Origin: Actinoplanes aureus
GTDB taxonomy: Bacteria; Actinomycetota; Actinomycetes; Mycobacteriales; Micromonosporaceae
Reading direction: 5' to 3'
Length of the DNA stretch: 64,000 bases
NCBI RefSeq assembly: GCF_015704865.1
Contig: NZ_JADQTO010000003.1
Location: 248,001 to 312,000, forward strand
Part shown: piece after piece, positions 20,860-28,897 of the stretch
Position numbering within the stretch: the first letter of the stretch is position 1
Layout: every line of letters starts with the position of its first letter
Translations under genes and position numbers: made by a program
Notes under the pieces: model-generated
The model's input: only the letters and a program-made list of their open reading frames with translations
Databases searched by the model: none
What the model was told of the DNA's origin: nothing

Positions 20860-21882
20860 TCAATTCCCGTCCGGGTAGTCGATCACATGGCAGAGCGCGG
20901 GCAGGCTGCCGTCGGCGAGCCGGGGGAGGACGCCGGGCATCTCGTCGAAGCCGGAGTGGCCGGTGATCAGGGCGTCGAAGCGCGGGTCGCGCAGCAGGTC
21001 CAGGGCCACGGCGAGGCGTTCGGCGTAGCTGCGGCGGCGGTCGGGGCGGATGCCGCCCACCTGGCTGCTGCGGATGGTGAGCCGGCGGGAGTGGAAGAAC
21101 TCGCCGAGCGGGATCGCGATCCTCCGGTCGCCGAACCAGCTGAGCTCCACCACGGTCCCGCCCGGTGCGAGGAGTTCCAGGGCCCGGGTCAGGCCCTGCT
21201 CGGTCGCGCTGGCGTGGATGACGAGGTCGCGGCCCTCGTCGGCGGCGGCCGGCTCGGCGAACCGGATGCCCAGCCGGTGCGCGATCTGCTCGCGCGTCGT
21301 GTCGGTGTCGATCAGCTGCACGTCGGTGCCGGGGAAGCCGGCCAGCACGGCGGCGACCGAGGAGCCGACCATGCCGCCGCCGATCACCGAGATCCGGTCG
21401 CCGATCTGCGGATTCGCGTCCCAGACGGCGTTCACCGCGGTCTCCACCGTGCCGGTCAGCACGGCACGCGCGGCGGGGACCCCGTCCGGGACCACGGTCA
21501 CCGCCTCGGCGGGGACGACGTAGCGGGTCTGGTGCGGGTAGAGGCAGAAGACGGTCTTTCCCACGAGCTCGTCCACGCCGGCCTCGACGACGCCCACGTT
21601 GAGGTAGCCGTACTTCACCGGTGCCGGGAAGTCGCCGACCTGGAACGGCGCGCGCATGGTCGCCCACTGGTTTTCCGGGACCCGTCCCTGGAAAACAAGA
21701 GTCTCGGTGCCACGGCTCACACCTGAGTGAAGGGTGCGGACGAGCACCTCGCCCGGCCCCGGATCGGACAATCGCTCGGTGCGTAATTCGCCCGTTCCCG
21801 GGCAACTCAACCAGAACGCACGGGCATCCGCAGACAAGGGCCGTCCTTTCGCTGAACCGAAAGTCCCCGTTGAGCGTGTCAA
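20860..21882 (-). CDS. MDR-superfamily dehydrogenase (locus A)
   Basis: 340 aa, medium-chain dehydrogenase/reductase. A GroES-like N-terminus (PGPGEVLVRTLHSGVSRGTE) is followed by a Rossmann motif ISVIGGGMVGSSVAAV and ELLAPGGTVVELSWFG. The Cys-Gly and Gly-His-Glu residues that bind catalytic zinc in classical alcohol dehydrogenases are not seen, as in BchC-like relatives. Codon 33 is TTA (21784-21786). It is probably the first gene of the minus-strand run, and is separated from the divergent CDP-alcohol transferase gene by only 38 bp, so their promoters must overlap. Confidence 0.88.
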   Translation of the reverse strand: MTRSTGTFGSAKGRPLSADARAFWLSCPGTGELRTERLSDPGPGEVLVRTLHSGVSRGTETLVFQGRVPENQWATMRAPFQVGDFPAPVKYGYLNVGVVEAGVDELVGKTVFCLYPHQTRYVVPAEAVTVVPDGVPAARAVLTGTVETAVNAVWDANPQIGDRISVIGGGMVGSSVAAVLAGFPGTDVQLIDTDTTREQIAHRLGIRFAEPAAADEGRDLVIHASATEQGLTRALELLAPGGTVVELSWFGDRRIAIPLGEFFHSRRLTIRSSQVGGIRPDRRRSYAERLAVALDLLRDPRFDALITGHSGFDEMPGVLPRLADGSLPALCHVIDYPDGN

Positions 21883-21920
21883 TCGGGGACAGCGGCTAAA
21901 CCCTACGTCCAGGAGGAACG

Positions 21921-22682
21921 GTGACCATCAGTACCGCCACGACCACGACGAGTCCGATCCGGGCTCCGCTGGCCGGGTTCGCGGCCCAGATCCTCCTGCT
22001 CGCCGCGCTCGCCGCTCTCGTGGGACTCAGCTCGTGGGGCTGGGTGGCGGGGATCACCTACGGGACCGTTCTGTGCGGCCTGCTCGCCCTGGCCCTGCGA
22101 CGGACCCGGATGGGCGACCTCGGCTGGGCGAACCTGGTCACCCTCGGGCGGGCCGTCCTCACCGGCGGGGTCACCGCGCTGGTCCTCTCCGGCGCCCCGA
22201 AGCTGCTGGTCGTGACGATCGCGGCGGTCGCACTGGCCATGGACGGCGTGGACGGCCAGATCGCCCGGCGCACCGGGACGACCACCCCGCTCGGCGCCCG
22301 CTTCGACATGGAGGTCGACGCGTTCCTCATCCTGGTGCTCAGCGGTGCCGCGGCGATCGAGTTCGGCTGGTGGGCCCTGGCCATCGGCGCCTTCCGGTAC
22401 GTCTTCGTCGCCGCCTCCTGGGTGGCACCGTGGCTGAACGCGCCGCTGCCGCCCAAGTTCAGCCGCAAGGTGGTCGCCGCCCAGCAGGGCGTCATGCTCG
22501 CCGTCGTGGTCAGCGGACTGCTGCCGGCCTGGCTTGCGCTGGCCGCCCTGATCATCGCGCTCGGCTCGCTGACCTGGTCGTTCGGCCGCGACATCGCCTG
22601 GCTGTACGTCGCGTCGCGGGTCCGGCTGGAGGCTCGCAGCCGCTGGTCCGCCCCGCGCCAGCACGCCCTGGCCACCCGCTAG
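21921..22682 (+). CDS. CDP-alcohol phosphatidyltransferase family protein (locus A)
   Basis: 253-aa integral membrane enzyme. The full catalytic signature D-x2-D-G-x2-A-R-x8-G-x3-D-x3-D is present (starting MDGVDGQIARR). Five to six hydrophobic helices surround it. The family transfers a phosphoalcohol from a CDP-activated donor to an acceptor, often building phospholipids such as CDP-DAG-derived ones. GTG 21921 follows AGGAGGAAC. It diverges from the dehydrogenase gene. In this setting it could link the locus A product to a lipid or polyol phosphate (inference). Its end overlaps the convergent BtuF-like gene by 4 bp. Confidence 0.92.
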   Translation: MTISTATTTTSPIRAPLAGFAAQILLLAALAALVGLSSWGWVAGITYGTVLCGLLALALRRTRMGDLGWANLVTLGRAVLTGGVTALVLSGAPKLLVVTIAAVALAMDGVDGQIARRTGTTTPLGARFDMEVDAFLILVLSGAAAIEFGWWALAIGAFRYVFVAASWVAPWLNAPLPPKFSRKVVAAQQGVMLAVVVSGLLPAWLALAALIIALGSLTWSFGRDIAWLYVASRVRLEARSRWSAPRQHALATR

Positions 22683-23563
22683 GAGACCCGCGAGATCGTT
22701 CCCGGCGGAGCGGCCGGGACGACGTCGGGGTGCAGGATCGCGGCGATCGCCTCCACCCCGTCGATCAGTCGCGGACCGGGCCGCACCACCAGGCCGTCGC
22801 CGTCGATCGCCCACACCGCGGCGCCCGGGAAGTGCGGAACCACCGACTCGGCCTGCCGTACCGCGCCGTCCAGGTGGTAGCCGCACGGCGTCACCAGCAC
22901 CACGTCCGGCCCCGGAGCCGCCAGTTCCGCCCAGGTCGTCGCCACCGAGCGCTGCCCCGGCCGCGCCGCCACCGGCTCGCCACCGGCGGCGACGATCAGG
23001 TCCGGCACCCAGTGCCCGGCACCGAACGGCGGGTCCACCCACTCCACCACGGCCACCTTCGGCCGCGGCCGGCCGGCCACCGCCGCCGCAACCTCGGCCA
23101 GGCGCCGCCGCAGCGCGGCGACCAGGACCGGACCCCGCTCCGGTACGCCGGCCGCGCGCGCCACCTCCTCGAAGGTGTCCAGCACGTCGTCCAGGGTGTG
23201 CGGGTCCAGCGACAGCACGTCCGACCGGCAGCCGAGATGGCTCAGCGCGTCGTCGACGTGCCCGGACGGCAGCGCGCACACCCGGCACAGGTCCTGCGTC
23301 AGGATCAGCTCCGGGGCGAGTCCGGCCAGCGCGTCCGCGTGCAACGTGTAGAGGTCCCCACCGGCGGCCATCTCGGTGCGCACGTACTCGTCGATCTCGG
23401 CCGGGGTCAGGCCCGTCGTGTCGCGCCCGCCGACCACCACGGTCTTGCTCGCCCGCGCCTCGGCCGGCTCATCACACTCGAAGGTCACGCCGACCAGATC
23501 GTCGCCGAGCCCGAGGGCGTAGACGATCTCGGTGGCGGACGGCAGCAGGGACACCAGTCGCAT
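22679..23563 (-). CDS. BtuF/cobalamin-binding-type periplasmic-fold protein without signal peptide
   Basis: 294 aa. The start MRLVSLLPSATEIVYALGLGDDLVG is the classic beginning of BtuF-like substrate-binding domains, followed by LILTQDLCRVCA and VVEWVDPPFGAGHW. There is no signal peptide or lipobox, so unlike true BtuF it appears cytosolic; such proteins are common in actinobacteria and of unknown role. No ABC permease or ATPase is adjacent. A riboflavin or cobalamin role is only suggested by family and by the position next to locus A. Confidence 0.85.
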   Translation of the reverse strand: MRLVSLLPSATEIVYALGLGDDLVGVTFECDEPAEARASKTVVVGGRDTTGLTPAEIDEYVRTEMAAGGDLYTLHADALAGLAPELILTQDLCRVCALPSGHVDDALSHLGCRSDVLSLDPHTLDDVLDTFEEVARAAGVPERGPVLVAALRRRLAEVAAAVAGRPRPKVAVVEWVDPPFGAGHWVPDLIVAAGGEPVAARPGQRSVATTWAELAAPGPDVVLVTPCGYHLDGAVRQAESVVPHFPGAAVWAIDGDGLVVRPGPRLIDGVEAIAAILHPDVVPAAPPGTISRVS

Positions 23564-23674
23564 GGAGGGTCAGCCTAAAGGTGTAGGCGGGCCCGGACGG
23601 ATAGAACCGTGGAGGGATGTGCGCGCGGGTGTGTTCCCGCGAGGCTGGCGGCATCGCCGAGCCCGGGAGGAACC

Positions 23675-24274
23675 ATGACCACGGCACCGCTGGCCCACGC
23701 CGACACGCTCGTCCTCGACTACCTGGCCGCGCTCTGGGCCGCCTCCGACGACCTGCTGCCGGAGTCGCGTGACGATCTGATGCGGACGGTGACCGGCTAC
23801 ATCGCGATGCGCCAGGACCTGGCCGAGGACCCGGCTCTGATCCTCGGCCGGCTGGGTCCGCCGGAGCAGCTCGCCGCCGCCGTGCGCCGCGGTGGGATGC
23901 CGACACACCTGCGCCTGCCGGCGCTCGCGCCCGTCCCCGCGGTCCCGGCCGCGCCCGCCCGGACGCCGGGCGGGGGAGCGGAACACGCGGCCATCGCGCT
24001 GCTGCTCGCCGGTGCGTTCGTGCTGCCGGTGGTCAGCCCGGCGGCCGGCCTGCTCATCGCCACCGGGTCCGGGCGCTGGACGCCCGCGCAGAAGGGTGCC
24101 GCCTGGATCCTCACCACCGGCGGGGCGACCGGTGCGCTGCTGCTGGCGCTGGCCCTCGCCGGGCTCGGCGGAGGCGCCGGGATCTTCCTGCTGGTGGCGT
24201 ACCTGGGTGCTGCCGCGGGCTCGGTGGTTGCGGGGCTGGCTCTGCTGGCCGCTCTGCGCGCTCCGGCCGGCTAG
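23675..24274 (+). CDS. HAAS-like membrane protein
   Basis: 199 aa. The first 85 residues are helical and acidic (LDYLAALWAASDDLLPESRDDLM ending with LGRLGPPEQLAAAV), like the HAAS domain found in membrane proteins paired with PadR regulators. Three to four hydrophobic helices follow after a Pro/Ala linker. ATG 23675 is chosen for the CGGGAGG site just upstream. No PadR gene is adjacent. It overlaps the convergent EEP gene by 4 bp. Confidence 0.75.
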   Translation: MTTAPLAHADTLVLDYLAALWAASDDLLPESRDDLMRTVTGYIAMRQDLAEDPALILGRLGPPEQLAAAVRRGGMPTHLRLPALAPVPAVPAAPARTPGGGAEHAAIALLLAGAFVLPVVSPAAGLLIATGSGRWTPAQKGAAWILTTGGATGALLLALALAGLGGGAGIFLLVAYLGAAAGSVVAGLALLAALRAPAG

Positions 24275-25188
24275 GTGTCGATGTCGATGGTGGCGGCGAT
24301 CGGGAGGTGGTCGCTGCGCGTCTCCGGGAGCGACCACAACTCGGGGACGTGCAGCGAGCGGACCATGATCTGATCGACCCGGGCCACCGGCATGGCGGCC
24401 GGCCAGCTGAACGGGAAGGTGGACCGCCCGGTCGCCATCAGGTCGGTGACCGGTGCCAGGCCGCGGTCGTCGACCGTACTGTTCAGATCGCCGAGGAGGA
24501 TGACCTGCTCCACGGATTCGGCACGCAGGGCCGCCGCGAGCTTAAGAGCGCTCTCGTCCCGGCGTACGCAATCGAATCCGGTCAGGCCGAACCGGACGGA
24601 CGGCAAGTGAGCCACGTAGATCGCGATGTCGCCGATCGGGGTCTGCGCGATCGCGCGCAGGCCGCGGTTCCAGTCGGCGCCGAAGGCGGCGGGCCGGATG
24701 TCCAGCGCGCCCGCCTCGCGCAGCGGGTGGCGGGACCAGAGCGCCACCGTGCCCTGCACGGTGTGGTACGGATAGCCCGGGGCGAGCGCCGCCGCATAGG
24801 CGGGCAGCGTCTCCGGGACGATCTCCTGCAGCCCGATCACGTCGGGTTCCACCGCGACCAGCGTGCGAACCGTCCCCGCCACGTCCCGGTTCTCGTCGCT
24901 GACGTTGTGCTGCACGACGGTCAGGTAGGAGCCCTTGCCCACGGTGGGGAACAGCTGCCCGCCGAACAGGCCGGCCCAGACGACGAGCGGCAGCATCGCG
25001 GCGATCAGGACCAGCTTGGAACGACGCCACCAGGCCAGCGCCAGCAGCACCGGAACGCTCAGGACCAGCCACGGCCGGACGGTCTCGATCAGGCTGCCGA
25101 GGTGACCGATCCGGTTCGGCACGAACTGGTGGAACAGGAGCAGGGCCGTGACCAGCACGGCGAAGGCCACGGTGACTCGGATCAGCAC
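24271..25188 (-). CDS. Membrane-anchored endonuclease/exonuclease/phosphatase family protein
   Basis: 305 aa. Three hydrophobic helices fill the first 80 residues; the rest is an extracytoplasmic EEP domain with VVQHNVSDENRD, the metal Glu in VIGLQEI, VILLGDLNST and the final SDHLPIAATI. This layout is common in actinobacteria and in characterised relatives cleaves phosphodiester or phosphomonoester bonds outside the membrane; the substrate here is unknown. It lies 12 bp from the hydrolase gene upstream and is probably cotranscribed with it. Confidence 0.88.
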   Translation of the reverse strand: MLIRVTVAFAVLVTALLLFHQFVPNRIGHLGSLIETVRPWLVLSVPVLLALAWWRRSKLVLIAAMLPLVVWAGLFGGQLFPTVGKGSYLTVVQHNVSDENRDVAGTVRTLVAVEPDVIGLQEIVPETLPAYAAALAPGYPYHTVQGTVALWSRHPLREAGALDIRPAAFGADWNRGLRAIAQTPIGDIAIYVAHLPSVRFGLTGFDCVRRDESALKLAAALRAESVEQVILLGDLNSTVDDRGLAPVTDLMATGRSTFPFSWPAAMPVARVDQIMVRSLHVPELWSLPETRSDHLPIAATIDIDT

Positions 25189-25200
25189 CCACAGATGATC

Positions 25201-26037
25201 TCAGGTCAGGATCTCGGCGAGGACCCGATCCCAGACGGCGCGGGGCGGGAACTCGTGGCCCACGCCCTCCAGCCAGACGAGGCGGGCGCCCGGGATCGCC
25301 CGGGCCAGCTCCCGCGGGTGTTCGGCCGGGAAGTGCTCGTCGAGGGTGCCGTGCAGGACCACGGTCGGGACCGTGATGGCGGCGAGCCGGTCGCGGACCG
25401 GCGGGCCGTAACCGGCGAGCCGATGGTTGTCCCGGGCCGCGGCCAGGTCGCCGGACCGGTCGAAGACGCGTTCGGCGAGGCGGCGCAGCTGCGGCTCGTC
25501 CGCGGTGAACGGCCCGCCGCGGGCGCGGATCTCGGCGATCAGGCCGGCCACCGCGGCCTTGCGGTTCGACCAGTCGACCGCCGGGCGGGCCCGTACCGCG
25601 GTCGTCGTCCGTCCGGGGGTCAGCGGGAGGTCCGGTTCCCCGGTGCCGGCGGTCGTCGACATCAGGGTCAGGCTGAGCACCCGCTCCGGATGCCGGACCG
25701 CGATCCGCATGCCGAGGGCGCCGCCGAGGGAGAGCCCGACCAGGTGCGCCGCCGGCACGCCCAGCGCGTCGAGGACTCCGAGGGCGTCGTTCATCAGGTC
25801 GGTCCCGGAGTAGCCGGGCACGCCGGCCGGGAAGCGGGTCGACCGGCCGGTGTCCCGCTGGTCGTAGCGGATCACGAACCGGCCGCCGGCCGCGAGCCGC
25901 CGGCAGAACTCGTCGTCCCACCAGTCCATCGAGTTGGCCTCCCCGGCCAGCAGCAGCAACGGGGGCTCAGTAGGTTCGCCGAAGGTCTCCACGCACACCT
26001 GGATGCCGTTGACGGGCATCATCGTCTCGGTCACCAC
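25201..26037 (-). CDS. Alpha/beta hydrolase
   Basis: About 278 aa. The nucleophile elbow GLSLGGALGMRIA (catalytic Ser), the oxyanion region and a late acid/His pair (VVLHGTLDEHFP and GVGHEFP) are present. The strand YDQRDTGRST is typical of hydrolases related to aclacinomycin methylesterase (RdmC-like). The start is uncertain: GTG at 26037 or 26034 gives MTETMMPVNGI-like beginnings; an in-frame GTG at 26070 is also open. None has a clear binding site. The substrate is unknown. Confidence 0.85.
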   Translation of the reverse strand: MVTETMMPVNGIQVCVETFGEPTEPPLLLLAGEANSMDWWDDEFCRRLAAGGRFVIRYDQRDTGRSTRFPAGVPGYSGTDLMNDALGVLDALGVPAAHLVGLSLGGALGMRIAVRHPERVLSLTLMSTTAGTGEPDLPLTPGRTTTAVRARPAVDWSNRKAAVAGLIAEIRARGGPFTADEPQLRRLAERVFDRSGDLAAARDNHRLAGYGPPVRDRLAAITVPTVVLHGTLDEHFPAEHPRELARAIPGARLVWLEGVGHEFPPRAVWDRVLAEILT

Positions 26038-26107
26038 GGACTCATTGTGGCGAGCCTCACTTGCGGGCACGTTACGTGGACGTCACATCGGACGACGCGT
26101 TCGTAGA

Positions 26108-26138
26108 GAGACGGCCGGGCTTGCTGCCCGGCCGTCTC
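26108..26138 (-). terminator. Strong hairpin terminator
   Basis: A perfect 13-bp stem (26108-26120 with 26126-26138) with a 5-nt loop. It lies 8 bp beyond the stop of the minus-strand 118-aa membrane protein gene and upstream of the hydrolase gene, so it insulates the two. Confidence 0.8.
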
Positions 26139-26146
26139 CTCGTTCG

Positions 26147-26503
26147 TCACTCGTGAACCGGGGCGGGCGCCGCCTGGTGGCGGACGATTCGCAGCGACAC
26201 CGCGGTGAGGGTCAGGGCCAGCGCGAAGAGTGCCAGATGCAGGTACGGGTCGACGATCGGCACGAACCCGATGACCGCGACCGGGATCTGCACCACTGCG
26301 ATCAGTGCGGCCAGGAGCCAACGGCGGCCGCCGCTCCACAGCAGGGCGGTCCAGACCGGCGCCGAGACGACCAGCAGGGTGAGGCCGTCGAGCAGGGCGT
26401 GCAGGGCCGGGCTGTGCACCCGGTTGTGGGCGAACGCCTGCGCGGGTGCGGCGATCCAGAGACCGGCGAGGGTGAGGGCGAGAACGACAGCGGTACGACG
26501 CAT
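26147..26503 (-). CDS. Small multi-helix membrane protein
   Basis: 118 aa. The first helix (RTAVVLALTLAGLWIAAPAQAFA) resembles a signal peptide; three more hydrophobic helices follow, with a His-rich tail. No family recognised. ATG 26503 has GGAGGA 5 bp upstream, which decides the start against longer open frames. Confidence 0.65.
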   Translation of the reverse strand: MRRTAVVLALTLAGLWIAAPAQAFAHNRVHSPALHALLDGLTLLVVSAPVWTALLWSGGRRWLLAALIAVVQIPVAVIGFVPIVDPYLHLALFALALTLTAVSLRIVRHQAAPAPVHE

Positions 26504-26679
26504 GGGATCCTCCAGCGTAATCAGACCGTTGCTCCGAGTGATAACCGTACGAAGATCACCATCGCCGCGTAAAGGCTCACGACGATTCATTCGCGCTCTT
26601 GGACCGTCACTCTTCGGGTTCATGATCCCGGACGATCGGCCAGCTGGATACTTTCCGTGATCACCACTAGCCTGCTCGG

Positions 26680-26949
26680 GTGCGAATGATCGAGTTGGGC
26701 CTGGCTGCTGCGATTACGGTGAGTATCTCCGGCGTTTCTTACGCTGCGTTGAACCCGCAGAAGCTGGAAGCCGACGCCCGTGCGGTCGCGAACCAGGCGA
26801 CCTGCCGCAACGTCGACTCGGCGATCGTCGCGTACGTGGGCGTGCACGGCGAGGCCCCGCGGACCGTGCGGGAGCTGCGCGAGTACGTGAAGGGCGACAT
26901 CTCGCGGTATCGGATCGTCGACGGGATGGCCGCCGGTCCCGGCTGCTGA
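26680..26949 (+). CDS. Small exported protein, pilin/pseudopilin-like
   Basis: 89 aa. An N-terminal hydrophobic segment (IELGLAAAITVSISGVSYAAL) is followed by a helix-strand pattern, CRNVDSAIVAYVGVHGEAPRTV, that resembles the N-terminal helix and first repeat of pseudopilin-type or DUF-type secreted proteins with YxxxHGxxP. Two Cys may form a disulfide. The start is GTG 26680 or ATG 26686. It stands alone just upstream of htpG; function unknown. Confidence 0.55.
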   Translation: MRMIELGLAAAITVSISGVSYAALNPQKLEADARAVANQATCRNVDSAIVAYVGVHGEAPRTVRELREYVKGDISRYRIVDGMAAGPGC

Positions 26950-27016
26950 ACCCGGACGTCATACGATCGGTGCGAAGTACCGGACATGACGGCCGAGATG
27001 GTTTCAAAGGCAAAGG

Positions 27017-28861
27017 GTGACGATGGAGACGTTGGAGTTCCAAGCCGAAGCACGTCAGCTGCTGCAGCTGATGGTCCATTCGATCTATTCGAACAAGGAC
27101 ATCTTCCTCCGTGAGCTGATCTCCAATTCGTCCGACGCGCTGGACAAGTTGCGCCTGGCCAAGTTGCAGGACGGCCTCGAGGCGGACACCTCGGACCTGC
27201 ACATCGAGATCGAGGCGGACGCCGAGGCTCGTACGCTGACGATCCGCGACAACGGCATCGGCATGACCCGCGACGAGGTCGTCGAGCTGATCGGCACGAT
27301 CGCGAAGTCCGGCACCGCGGAGCTGCTGACCAAGCTCAAGGAGGCGTCCGAGGCCAAGGGCGACACCGAGCTGATCGGTCAGTTCGGCGTCGGCTTCTAC
27401 TCGACGTTCATGGTCGCCGACAAGGTCACGCTGGTGACCCACAAGGCCGGCACCGAGGGGCACGGCACCCGCTGGGAGTCCGCGGGCGAGGGCACCTACA
27501 CGATCGACGACGCGCCGGACGCTCCGGTCGGTACCAGCGTGACCCTCCACCTGCGGCCGAAGGACGAGGACGACGCGCTCTACGACTACACCGACGACTG
27601 GAAGATCCGGGAGATCGTCAAGCGGTACTCGGACTTCATCTCGTTCCCGATCCGGAAGGGCGACGAGACCCTCAACTCGATGAAGGCGCTGTGGGCGCGG
27701 CCGCGCAGCGAGGTCACCGACGAGGAGTACCACCAGTTCTACCGGCACATCAGCCACGACTGGACCGACCCGCTCGAGATCATCAACATGAAGGCGGAGG
27801 GCACCTTCGAGTACGAGGCGCTGCTCTTCATCCCGTCCCGGGCTCCGCACGACCTGTTCCAGCGCGACGCCCGCCGTGGCCTTCAGCTCTACGTCAAGCG
27901 CGTCTTCATCATGGACGACAGCAAGGAGCTGATCCCGGACTACTTGCGCTTCGTCAAGGGCGTGGTGGACGCGGCCGACCTCTCGCTGAACATCTCCCGG
28001 GAGATCCTCCAGCAGGACCGGCACATCCAGATGATCCGGCGCCGGCTGGTCAAGAAGGTCCTCAGCACCATCAAGGACCTGATGAGCAGTAACCCGGAGA
28101 AGTACGCCACGTTCTGGCGCGAGTTCGGCCGGGCGGTCAAGGAAGGCCTGCTCAGCGAGCCGGACAACCACAAGCCGATCCTGGAGATCGCCTCGTTCGC
28201 GACCACCGGCGGCACCGAGCCGACGACGCTCGCCGGGTACGTGGAGCGGATGAAGGAAGGCCAGGAGGAGATCTACTTCCTGACCGGCGAGAGCCGCTCC
28301 CAGGTGGAGAACTCCCCGCACATGGAGGCGTTCCGCGAGCAGGGTTACGAGGTGCTGATCCTCACCGACCCGGTGGACGAGATCTGGGTCGACGCGGTGC
28401 CCGACTACGAGGGCAAGAAGCTGCGCTCGATCGCCCGCGGCTCGGTGGACCTGAAGAAGGACGAAGAGGAGAAGGAGCCGGAGGGCGACTTCGGCCCGCT
28501 GCTCGGCTTCCTCAAGGAGAAGCTGGACGAGCGGGTCAAGGAGGTCCGCCTGTCCCACCGGCTGACCACCTCGGCGGCCTGCCTGGTCAGCGACTCCGAC
28601 GACATCACGCCGGCGCTGGAGAAGATGTACCGGGCGATGGGCCAGGAGGGCCCGCGGGTCAAGCGGATCCTCGAGCTCAACCCGAACCACGCGCTCGTCT
28701 CCGGCCTGCGGGCGGCGCACGAGCGCGGCGCCGACGACCCGGCGCTGCCGGACACCGCGGAGCTGCTCTACGGCACGGCGCTGCTGGCCGAGGGCGGCGA
28801 CCTGGACGACCCGGCGCGCTTCGCCAAGCTCCTCGCCGACCGGCTGGCCCGCACGGTCTGA
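27017..28861 (+). CDS. htpG: Molecular chaperone HtpG (Hsp90)
   Basis: 614 aa, full length for bacterial Hsp90. The N-terminal GHKL ATPase shows ELISNSSDALDKLR, DNGIGMT, IGTIAKSGT and GQFGVGFYS. The middle domain has the catalytic Arg region (SLNISREILQQD), and the C-terminal dimerisation domain ends near residue 600. Two starts are possible: GTG 27017 or ATG 27023; both follow A/G-rich AAAGGCAAAGGG. No CIRCE or HAIR element was recognised upstream. A strong hairpin follows directly after the stop. Confidence 0.97.
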   Translation: MTMETLEFQAEARQLLQLMVHSIYSNKDIFLRELISNSSDALDKLRLAKLQDGLEADTSDLHIEIEADAEARTLTIRDNGIGMTRDEVVELIGTIAKSGTAELLTKLKEASEAKGDTELIGQFGVGFYSTFMVADKVTLVTHKAGTEGHGTRWESAGEGTYTIDDAPDAPVGTSVTLHLRPKDEDDALYDYTDDWKIREIVKRYSDFISFPIRKGDETLNSMKALWARPRSEVTDEEYHQFYRHISHDWTDPLEIINMKAEGTFEYEALLFIPSRAPHDLFQRDARRGLQLYVKRVFIMDDSKELIPDYLRFVKGVVDAADLSLNISREILQQDRHIQMIRRRLVKKVLSTIKDLMSSNPEKYATFWREFGRAVKEGLLSEPDNHKPILEIASFATTGGTEPTTLAGYVERMKEGQEEIYFLTGESRSQVENSPHMEAFREQGYEVLILTDPVDEIWVDAVPDYEGKKLRSIARGSVDLKKDEEEKEPEGDFGPLLGFLKEKLDERVKEVRLSHRLTTSAACLVSDSDDITPALEKMYRAMGQEGPRVKRILELNPNHALVSGLRAAHERGADDPALPDTAELLYGTALLAEGGDLDDPARFAKLLADRLARTV

Positions 28862-28866
28862 GAGTG

Positions 28867-28897
28867 CGACCGGCCCGCTCACCCGGCGGGCCGGTCG
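28867..28897. terminator. Bidirectional terminator htpG / PfkB kinase
   Basis: A perfect 12-bp stem (28867-28877 region with 28886-28897) with a 7-nt loop, 5 bp after the htpG stop and touching the stop codon of the convergent kinase gene at 28898. Confidence 0.8.

Noticed and set aside
26714..28882. 722-aa open frame antisense to htpG
   Set aside because: Same codon-bias effect; the plus strand encodes complete HtpG.
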